The position numbers and the translations under genes were made by a program. A stretch of DNA of 6,612 bases from CBDUBS01 sp965365445 (GTDB lineage: Bacteria > Bacteroidota > Rhodothermia > Rhodothermales > DASSAV01): contig CBDUBS010000206.1 of the NCBI GenBank assembly GCA_965365445.1, positions 1-6,612 on the forward strand, in the 5' to 3' direction. Positions 1-6,023 of this stretch are shown piece by piece. Below the pieces are notes generated by a model. It saw only the letters and a program-made list of their open reading frames with translations. It searched no databases and was not told the origin of the DNA. Each line of letters opens with the position of its first letter. The stretch's first letter is position 1.

Positions 1-68
1 ATCACCTGCAAGCCTGCTTTGTCAGCCGCCAGAATTTTCGCGTAAATTTCGGGTAGGCGTTTTTGCAG
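1..68 (-). other. Foreign or misjoined fragment at left edge; possible internal piece of a YtcJ-like amidohydrolase
   Basis: These bases do not continue the ftsI frame: the frame of the downstream penicillin-binding protein has a TAG at 54-56, frame 1 has a TAA at 43-45, and the remaining forward frame reads nothing resembling a transpeptidase. On the minus strand one frame is open throughout and reads LQKRLPEIYAKILAADKAGLQV, ending at the edge with a partial codon. The end of this peptide (AADKAGLQV) resembles the helix and strand just before the HAIGD motif of metal-dependent amidohydrolases of the YtcJ type. That match is from memory and covers only about 22 residues, so identity is weak. 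GC is about 52 % over the first 60 bases, lower than the genes to the right. It may be a chimeric assembly end, a real rearrangement, or chance. Confidence 0.35.
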
Positions 69-70
69 GT
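4..70. repeat. 8-bp inverted repeat bounding the anomalous left segment
   Basis: ACCTGCAA at 4-11 is the exact reverse complement of TTGCAGGT at 63-70. The two arms bound almost exactly the segment that does not fit the ftsI frame. Inverting 4-70 in place gives an uninterrupted frame into ftsI, reading AADKAGLQVVEEGTAKKA across the right arm. An 8-bp match is short and could be chance or the microhomology at which an artefactual join formed. Confidence 0.5.
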
Positions 71-728
71 AGTCGAGGAAGGCACCGCGAAAAAAGCCCG
101 GGTTGCCGGGCTTCCGATCGCCGGGAAAACGGGAACGGCCAACAAGGTCGCCGGGGGTTCCTACAATCAGGGATCCTACCGGGCTTCCTTTGCCGGCTTC
201 TTTCCCGCCGACGACCCGCAGATAGCCATGATCGTCGTGCTGGACGAACCCCGGGGGTACGGCGGAGACGCCGCGGCGCCGGTGTTTCAGCGGGTCGCTT
301 CCCGATGGATCGGGGCCTTCCCGCGCCTGGCCGAGCGGCTGGCCCCCTCTCCGCCTCTCCCCGCACCGAGGGCTCTGCCGGTGCCGAACGTGGCAGGAGA
401 GCCGGTGCCTGTGGCGCAGGCCCGTCTGCTGGCCGCCGGGTTCACGGGGGTCGTCAGGGGTAGCCGGGAAGGAACCTTTGTGCAGGCGCAGGAGCCATCC
501 CGGGAAGCCGTCGGAGCGCCGGGGATGCGCGTGACGCTTACGGCGGCAGCGGCCCCGGATTCCGTAACCCGGATGCCCGATGTGCGCGGCCTCAGCGCCC
601 GCCGGGCGCTGGCCTGGTTGTCCCGATGGGGGATGCAGGTGACCGTGCAGGGCAGCGGCGCCGTTTTCGAGCAGCACCCGGCTCCCGGCCGGCCGTTGCA
701 AGCTACCGTCCTACTGGAATGCCGATAA
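57..728 (+). CDS. ftsI: Penicillin-binding protein FtsI (PBP3), C-terminal part with KTG motif and two PASTA domains; 5' end missing
   Basis: This is the septal class B transpeptidase that cross-links new peptidoglycan at division; the domain seen here would lie in the periplasm. Only the end is present. Numbering from the TTG at 63 (not a real start), VVEEGTAKKARVAGLPIAGKTGTA carries the conserved KTG box (K22-G24, bases 126-134), followed by the last transpeptidase strands (SYRASFAGFFPADDPQIAMIVVLDEP). A proline-rich linker (about 93-107) leads to two PASTA domains, about 107-161 (VPNVAGEPV...) and 171-219 (MPDVRGLSA...). The SxxK and SxN motifs, the N-terminal dimerisation module and the membrane anchor are not in the window. 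The frame is closed upstream by TAG at 54-56, where homologues should continue, so the gene is either cut by an assembly join or truly broken. Its position directly before murE supports ftsI over other PBPs. Confidence 0.9.
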   Translation, partial: AFLQVVEEGTAKKARVAGLPIAGKTGTANKVAGGSYNQGSYRASFAGFFPADDPQIAMIVVLDEPRGYGGDAAAPVFQRVASRWIGAFPRLAERLAPSPPLPAPRALPVPNVAGEPVPVAQARLLAAGFTGVVRGSREGTFVQAQEPSREAVGAPGMRVTLTAAAAPDSVTRMPDVRGLSARRALAWLSRWGMQVTVQGSGAVFEQHPAPGRPLQATVLLECR

Positions 729-764
729 CCGGCTCACAAACTGAAGATCTGAACAACCATACGC

Positions 765-2249
765 ATGATGCGCCTGCAAGCCGCTCTCAAGCGACTCGAA
801 CAAACGGGCCTGTTGCAGCGGAAGCAGGGGCGCTTCGACTCGGTTTTGGTCGACCGTCTGACCAGTGATAGCCGAAAAGTGACGGCGAACACCCTGTTCG
901 TCGCCATTCGAGGTAAAACGGCGGACGGTCATCTGTTCATTGACAAGGCTGTTCAAAATGGAGCTACCGCGATCGTGTGCGAAGCCATGCCGGAGAATGC
1001 GCGTGAGCGTTTTCCCGGCATGGCCTTCGTACAGGTGAGCCAATCCCGCGCGGCGCTGGCCGAGCTGGCCGCCGAGTTCTACGGCGACCCCTCCCGCTCG
1101 CTTCGGATGGTCGGGGTGACGGGCACCAACGGCAAAACCACCACCACCTTTCTGCTGCATCATGCCCTGCAGACGGTGGGGCTGAAAACCGGACTCATCG
1201 GCACCATTCGCATCGACGTGGGCGGCGGCCCGATGGAGCCTACCCACACAACCCCCGATGCCGTGGAATTACAGGGCCTGCTGCGACAAATGGTGGATAA
1301 CGGCTGCACCGCCTGTGCCATGGAGGTTTCGTCCCATGCCCTGGATCAGGACCGGGCCCGGGCGGTGGACTTCGATGCGGCGGTGTTTACCAACCTCACG
1401 CGCGACCACATGGACTATCACGGCTCGTTCGATCACTACCGGGCGGCAAAGAAAAAGCTGTTCGACGGACTGAGCGCAGAGGCCGCCGCGCTCTACAACG
1501 CGGACGATCCGGCCGGCGCATACATGGTCGAGCATACACAGGCTCGGCGCGTCTCGTACGGGCAGTCGCCCGAAGCCGACCTGCGCGTGGAGGTTCTCGA
1601 AAACGGCGTCCGCGGCCTGCGCTTACGCCTTGACGGCGCTGAACGTACCTGCCGATTGGTCGGCTCGTTCAACGCCTACAACCTGGCGGCGGCTTACGGC
1701 GCCGGACTGGCCCTCGGCGCGCCCCGCACCGCATTGCTCGACGCCCTGGCATTGGCCCCGCCGCCGCCCGGCCGGTTCGAGCAGATTTCGTTTTCCGACG
1801 GCACGACGGTCATCGTGGACTATGCCCACACGCCGGATGCGCTGGATAACGTCCTGCAAACCCTGCGACAAATGAAGCCCCCCGGGGCCGCGTTGTGGTG
1901 CATCTTCGGTTGCGGCGGCGACCGCGACCGATCCAAGCGCCGCATCATGGGCAGTATAGCCGAGAGGGAGGCCGACCAGGTCGTCGTAACGAGCGACAAC
2001 CCGCGCACCGAAGACCCGGAAACGATTATGGATGAAATTCGCAGGGGTATGGATCGCCCGGCTCAGGCTGCCTGGATCGTTGATCGGAAGGAGGCCCTCC
2101 AGTGGGCCGCCGAACACGTGCGACCGGGAGATGTGGTGCTCGTTGCGGGCAAAGGGCACGAACCGTACCAGATCGTCGGCGCGAAGAAGCGGCCGTTCGA
2201 CGACCGGGCCGTGGTCCGGCAACTGTTTTCGATGAAGCACGAGGGGTGA
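765..2249 (+). CDS. murE: UDP-N-acetylmuramoyl-L-alanyl-D-glutamate--2,6-diaminopimelate ligase MurE
   Basis: This cytoplasmic ATP-dependent ligase adds the third stem residue to UDP-MurNAc-L-Ala-D-Glu. The 494 residues match the usual family length. The N-terminal UDP-binding domain has TSDSR (33-37). The central ATPase domain has the P-loop GVTGTNGKTTTT (117-128), HTTPDAVEL (161-169), EVSSHAL (E187, H191) and YHGSFDHYRAAK, whose K229 is the lysine expected to be carbamylated. The C-terminal domain has DYAHTPDAL (352-360), GCGGDRDRSKR (382-392) and DNPR (411-414). DNPR is the known signature for meso-DAP; lysine-adding enzymes differ there. Four consecutive prolines sit at 332-335, just before GRFE. 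Tandem ATGs at 765 and 768 are both possible starts; the frame is closed upstream by TGA at 750-752. No Shine-Dalgarno sequence is seen. It follows ftsI by 36 bases. Confidence 0.98.
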   Translation: MMRLQAALKRLEQTGLLQRKQGRFDSVLVDRLTSDSRKVTANTLFVAIRGKTADGHLFIDKAVQNGATAIVCEAMPENARERFPGMAFVQVSQSRAALAELAAEFYGDPSRSLRMVGVTGTNGKTTTTFLLHHALQTVGLKTGLIGTIRIDVGGGPMEPTHTTPDAVELQGLLRQMVDNGCTACAMEVSSHALDQDRARAVDFDAAVFTNLTRDHMDYHGSFDHYRAAKKKLFDGLSAEAAALYNADDPAGAYMVEHTQARRVSYGQSPEADLRVEVLENGVRGLRLRLDGAERTCRLVGSFNAYNLAAAYGAGLALGAPRTALLDALALAPPPPGRFEQISFSDGTTVIVDYAHTPDALDNVLQTLRQMKPPGAALWCIFGCGGDRDRSKRRIMGSIAEREADQVVVTSDNPRTEDPETIMDEIRRGMDRPAQAAWIVDRKEALQWAAEHVRPGDVVLVAGKGHEPYQIVGAKKRPFDDRAVVRQLFSMKHEG

Positions 2250-2274
2250 GGGGATTCGCATACCCTTTGTCAAT

Positions 2275-2278
2275 AGGA
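2275..2278 (+). promoter_or_regulatory. Weak Shine-Dalgarno-like AGGA before mraY
   Basis: AGGA lies 8 bases before the mraY ATG in the murE-mraY gap, a suitable spacing for ribosome binding. It is the only start in the window with even a partial match; murE, murD, ftsW and murG have none. A four-base match is weak evidence. Confidence 0.35.
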
Positions 2279-2286
2279 CGTAATTC

Positions 2287-3444
2287 ATGCTTTACTACCT
2301 CATTAACTGGCTCGAAGAACTCTACCAGCCCCCGGGCTTCCAGATCATCCGTTTCATCACGGTGAGGGCATCGCTATCGGCCATCACGGCGCTGCTCATC
2401 GCCCTGTTCGCTGGCCGAAGCATCATCAACTGGTTGAGCCGGCGGCAGCTGGGCGAGCGCATCCGGGAAGGCCAGTCCGCCGGCGCGGTCAGCCACGCCC
2501 ACAAGGCCGGCACCCCCACGATGGGCGGAATCATCATCCTGCTCGCCATCGCAACGGCCACCTTGCTCTGGGGAGCCGTCGCCAACGTATACGTCTGGCT
2601 GGTCCTTCTGGCGACCGTGTGGATGGGCGCCGTCGGCTTCGCCGACGACTACATCAAAACCGTCCGTAAGAACAAGGAAGGCGTCCCGCCGCGCGTCAAG
2701 CTGATCGCCCAGTTCGGCATCGGCCTCATCGTCGGCAGCGTGCTTTACTTCCACCCTCATTTCGAGGGGTACCATACGTACACCTCTGTACCCTTTGTCG
2801 CCGACGGGCGGTTCAACTACTACTTCTTTCGGGATTGGGTCGGGGGGATCGACCTGGGCTGGGTGATCTACATACCGGTGGCCGTCTTCATCATGACGGC
2901 CGTATCGAACGCCGTGAACCTGACCGACGGGCTCGACGGACTGACGACCGGCGTGACGGCGTTCGTATCGCTGGGTGTACTGGCGCTGGCCTACATCTCC
3001 GGCGATACGCGCTGGGCGGCGTTTCTCAACGAAATGTACCTCCCCGGAGCAAGCGAACTCGTCATCGTTGTGGCCGCCGTTTCAGCGGCGTGTTTCGGCT
3101 TTCTCTGGTTCAACGGATACCCGGCTACGGTATTCATGGGCGATACGGGGTCGCTGGCGCTCGGGGCCGCCATCGGCGCATCGACGCTGATGATTCGGAA
3201 GGAGCTGCTGCTGCCGCTGCTGGGGGCGGTGTACTTCATGGAGGCGCTCTCGGTCATCATCCAGACGAGCTGGTTCAAATACACGAAAAAACGGACGGGA
3301 GTCGGAAAGCGGGTTTTTCGCATGGCCCCCCTTCACCACCACTTCGAGGCGAAGGGAACCCATGAAGCGAAAATCGTCATCCGGTTTTACATCATCACCG
3401 CCATCACGGTTATCGCCTCCCTGATGGTGCTTCGCCTGCGGTAA
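2287..3444 (+). CDS. mraY: Phospho-N-acetylmuramoyl-pentapeptide-transferase MraY
   Basis: This integral inner-membrane enzyme transfers phospho-MurNAc-pentapeptide from UDP to undecaprenyl phosphate, giving lipid I. The 385 residues carry the family motifs in order: HKAGTPTMGG (72-81), FADDYIK with the Asp pair D120/D121, NLTDGLDGL (211-219, D214 and D217), FMGDTGS with D286, and PLHHHFE with the histidine cluster H350-H352. Many hydrophobic segments fit the ten-helix topology of the family. Compared from memory with the 360-residue E. coli protein, it is longer in the loop at about 155-190 (rich in Tyr, Phe and His) and in the stretch KYTKKRTGVGKRVFRM (331-346); I believe such extensions are usual in Bacteroidota. 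It starts 37 bases after murE, where most proteobacteria would have murF. Confidence 0.98.
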   Translation: MLYYLINWLEELYQPPGFQIIRFITVRASLSAITALLIALFAGRSIINWLSRRQLGERIREGQSAGAVSHAHKAGTPTMGGIIILLAIATATLLWGAVANVYVWLVLLATVWMGAVGFADDYIKTVRKNKEGVPPRVKLIAQFGIGLIVGSVLYFHPHFEGYHTYTSVPFVADGRFNYYFFRDWVGGIDLGWVIYIPVAVFIMTAVSNAVNLTDGLDGLTTGVTAFVSLGVLALAYISGDTRWAAFLNEMYLPGASELVIVVAAVSAACFGFLWFNGYPATVFMGDTGSLALGAAIGASTLMIRKELLLPLLGAVYFMEALSVIIQTSWFKYTKKRTGVGKRVFRMAPLHHHFEAKGTHEAKIVIRFYIITAITVIASLMVLRLR

Positions 3445-3472
3445 CCGGCGTTGCCCCTCGGGCCGAACGATT

Positions 3473-4837
3473 ATGGATGTCAGAAACCTTCAGGATAAAC
3501 GGATTACCGTTGTCGGCGCCGCGAAAAGCGGTCTGGCCGCGGCAAGCCTGCTTCGGGATGCCGGGGCCGCCGTGTTCGTCACGGAGAAGAAGGATGCTGC
3601 GGAGGACTGGCCCGAGTCGCTCCGGCGAGCGGGCATCGGGTTCGAAACGGGCGGGCATTCGCCCCGGGCGCTCGAAGCGGATATGATGATCGTTAGCCCC
3701 GGCGTTCCTTCACAGAGCGACCTCGTGCAGAGCGCTCTGGAGCGGGGCATCCCGGTGCTGGCGGAAATCGAAGCGGCGTCCTGGTTTTGCCGGGCGCCTA
3801 TCGTCGCCGTTACCGGCTCGAACGGCAAAACCACCACCACGACGCTTACGGGCTACCTGTTTGAAAAAGCGGGATGGAAAACGGTCGTCGCCGGAAACAT
3901 CGGGTACGCCTTCTCGGAGGCGGTCCGGCGGTCGGAGGATGCCGATGTGGTCGTGCTCGAAGTGTCGAGCTTCCAGCTGGACCACATCGATACGTTCCGG
4001 CCCCGTGTGTCCGTGCTGCTCAACGTAACGCCCGACCATCTGGACCGTTACGACCATGATTTTGCGAAATACGCCGCCAGCAAAGCCCGCATCTTCGAAA
4101 ATCAGCGGGAAGGCGATGCGCTGGTATACAACGCCGACGATGAAATCGTTGCCGATAAGGTGGCCTCGATGACGTCGCAGAAGGGGGTCCACCGCTTCGG
4201 GATAAGCCGGGAAACCGAGCCGTCCGAGGGGGCTTTTTTGAGGGGAAACGATCTCGTGTTACGGATCGGTCAACAGGAGGAGGTTCTTATGCAAGCCGAG
4301 ATGCTGGCCCTGCGCGGGCAACACAACCTGTATAACTCGCTCGCGGCCGCTATGGCCGCCCGGGTCATGGAGGTGGGGAGCGATGTGGTCCGGGAAAGCC
4401 TGATGACCTTCGAAGGGGTGCCGCACCGGCTCGAGTTCGTGCGGGAACTGGATGGGGTCCGGTACATCAACGACTCCAAGGCCACCAACGTCAATGCGGT
4501 CTGGTACGCCCTCGAAAGCTTTCAGGAACGCATCGTCCTGATTGCGGGCGGGCGCGATAAAGGAAACGACTACGCCCCGTTGCGCCCGCTGGTCAAGGCG
4601 AAGGTGCGGGGCCTGATTGCGATGGGCGAAAGCGCGGACAAGGTAATCCGGGAGCTGGCCGACCTGGCGCCGGCCCATGCCACGGCTTATTCGATGGAGG
4701 AGGCCGTCCTGATCGCCCGCCGGCTGGCTCGCCCGGGCGACGTGGTGCTGCTCAGCCCGGCCTGCGCCTCGTTCGATATGTTTCGTAATTACGAAGACCG
4801 CGGCGACGCCTTCAAGCGCGTCCTCGCGGCCATGTAA
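3473..4837 (+). CDS. murD: UDP-N-acetylmuramoyl-L-alanine--D-glutamate ligase MurD
   Basis: This cytoplasmic Mur ligase adds D-glutamate to UDP-MurNAc-L-Ala using ATP, one step before MurE. The protein has 454 residues, close to the normal length. The N-terminal Rossmann-like UDP-binding domain opens with ITVVGAAKSGLAAA (11-24) and has IVSPGVP (73-79). The ATPase domain has the P-loop GSNGKTTTT (115-123), EVSSFQL (163-169), NVTPDHLDRY (184-193) and KYAASKARIFEN, whose K204 fits the carbamylated lysine. The C-terminal domain has HRLE (318-321), NDSKATN (333-339), AGGRDKG (358-364) and LLSPACASFDMFRNYEDRGDAF (426-447), a MurD signature that separates it from MurC, MurE and MurF. ATG at 3473 places the Rossmann strand at the expected distance from the start. 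No Shine-Dalgarno sequence is seen. It follows mraY by 28 bases. Confidence 0.98.
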   Translation: MDVRNLQDKRITVVGAAKSGLAAASLLRDAGAAVFVTEKKDAAEDWPESLRRAGIGFETGGHSPRALEADMMIVSPGVPSQSDLVQSALERGIPVLAEIEAASWFCRAPIVAVTGSNGKTTTTTLTGYLFEKAGWKTVVAGNIGYAFSEAVRRSEDADVVVLEVSSFQLDHIDTFRPRVSVLLNVTPDHLDRYDHDFAKYAASKARIFENQREGDALVYNADDEIVADKVASMTSQKGVHRFGISRETEPSEGAFLRGNDLVLRIGQQEEVLMQAEMLALRGQHNLYNSLAAAMAARVMEVGSDVVRESLMTFEGVPHRLEFVRELDGVRYINDSKATNVNAVWYALESFQERIVLIAGGRDKGNDYAPLRPLVKAKVRGLIAMGESADKVIRELADLAPAHATAYSMEEAVLIARRLARPGDVVLLSPACASFDMFRNYEDRGDAFKRVLAAM

Positions 4838-4850
4838 CCGTAACCCGTAT

Positions 4851-6020
4851 ATGCATACCCCTTCCCTCCTGCGTAAAGGGTTTGCCCCGACAGGGCCGCT
4901 CGATCAGGCCGTGGTGCTGGTCGTGCTGGCGCTCTCCGCCATGGGGGTGGTAGCCGTATACAGTGCAATCACGTTTCTGGCGGAAACCAAGTCGGGCGGC
5001 GACACCGAAGCCCTCCTGTTGCAGCACCTGTTCCGCCTGGGGCTGGGGCTGAGCATGATGCTCCTGTTTAGCCGGGTGGATTACCACTTCCTGGCCCGCT
5101 GGAGCCGCTGGCTGTTGCTTGCCTCCATCGGGCTGCTGATCCTGGTGCAGCTCGTCGGGGTAGCCATGGGCGGAGCGGCCCGGTGGCTTTCGGTCGGGTT
5201 TCTCGTATTTCAACCGTCGGACTTTGCCAAGGTCAGCCTGATCCTGTATACGGCCGTACTGCTTACCAGAAAACAGGCGTACATCCGGCACTTCAAGCGG
5301 GCGTTTCTGCCGCTGATGTTCTGGATCATGCTGACCGTCCTGTTCATCGGCGTGGAAAACCTGTCCACCGCTTCGCTGGTGCTCGTTTCCGCATCGCTGA
5401 TGTGTTTCGTGGGCCGGGTACGGGTGCTGCATCTGTCCGGCGTGGCGGCTCTGGGGGCCGTGCTCGTCTACCTGTTCCTCCTGACCTCGCCGGGACGCGC
5501 CGCCCGCATCGAGTCGTATCTGGGCATGAAGCTCTTTCCCAATACGAACTCCGAGCAGGTGCTCAGCGATCAGGACGAAGGGTACCAGAGCCGGCAGGCG
5601 CGCATCGCCATCGCCCTCGGCGGGCTTACCGGCGTCGGGCCGGGCAAAAGCGTTCAGCGGGATTTTCTGCCGGCCCCCTACAACGATTTCATTTTTGCCG
5701 TGATCGCGGAAGAGTACGGGGTGATCGGGGCGCTCGGCTTGCTGGCTGCTCTGGTGCTGCTGCTGTTCCGGGGGTTCATGTACATCGCCCGGCAGGCGCC
5801 GGATGAGCTGGGCTTCTTCCTGGGCGTCGGCTTTACCACCCTGATCGTGCTGTACGGGTTCGTCCATGCCGGTGTGGCGACCGGCCTGCTGCCCGTAACG
5901 GGCTTGCCGATGCCGTTCGTTTCGTGGGGCGGCACATCGCTGGTAGCCACCGGCATGATGGTGGGCATTCTGCTCAATATTTCCAGACAGGCCCATAAAC
6001 CGGCGCCGGAAAGCGCCTGA
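4851..6020 (+). CDS. ftsW: Septal peptidoglycan polymerase FtsW (SEDS family glycosyltransferase)
   Basis: SEDS proteins polymerise lipid II into glycan strands; FtsW does so at the division site as partner of FtsI. The 389-residue protein has about ten hydrophobic segments (roughly 19-38, 56-74, 87-107, 124-138, 151-168, 172-188, 196-212, 281-306, 318-343, 361-377). Family motifs are GAARWLSVGFLVFQPSDFAK (R111, W112, Q121, P122, S123), the large extracellular loop with YQSRQARIAIALGGLTGVGPG, NDFIFAVIAEEYG whose D279 matches the catalytic aspartate of the family, and GLPMPFVSWGGTS (351-363). After helix five it reads ENLSTA (169-174) rather than the QPDLG type of E. coli. RodA shares this fold; location between murD and murG favours FtsW. 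It follows murD by 13 bases and its TGA lies 3 bases before the murG ATG, suggesting translational coupling. Confidence 0.96.
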   Translation: MHTPSLLRKGFAPTGPLDQAVVLVVLALSAMGVVAVYSAITFLAETKSGGDTEALLLQHLFRLGLGLSMMLLFSRVDYHFLARWSRWLLLASIGLLILVQLVGVAMGGAARWLSVGFLVFQPSDFAKVSLILYTAVLLTRKQAYIRHFKRAFLPLMFWIMLTVLFIGVENLSTASLVLVSASLMCFVGRVRVLHLSGVAALGAVLVYLFLLTSPGRAARIESYLGMKLFPNTNSEQVLSDQDEGYQSRQARIAIALGGLTGVGPGKSVQRDFLPAPYNDFIFAVIAEEYGVIGALGLLAALVLLLFRGFMYIARQAPDELGFFLGVGFTTLIVLYGFVHAGVATGLLPVTGLPMPFVSWGGTSLVATGMMVGILLNISRQAHKPAPESA

Positions 6021-6023
6021 TCG

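Noticed and set aside
711..1247. 178-codon minus-strand open frame across the start of murE
   Set aside because: It is antisense to the MurE UDP-binding domain and P-loop; no family features.
2262..2270. TACCCTTTG, similar to the Bacteroidota -7 promoter element (TAnnTTTG)
   Set aside because: The spacing is off by one base, no convincing -33 TTTG element is at the right distance, and it sits inside a tight operon. A similar string (ACCCTTTGTC) also occurs inside the mraY coding region, so chance is likely.
1623..2288. 221-codon minus-strand open frame across the end of murE
   Set aside because: It is antisense to conserved murE codons, has no domain I recognise, and disappears once codon bias is considered.
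5183..5806. 207-codon + strand frame inside ftsW
   Set aside because: It overlaps ftsW in another frame, is Arg/Gly/Ala-rich with low complexity, and lacks a start context; an out-of-frame shadow.
6021..6023. Possible ftsW-murG overlap or fusion
   Set aside because: The ftsW TGA at 6018-6020 and the murG ATG at 6024 are separate, and both proteins have normal ends, so this is ordinary close packing.
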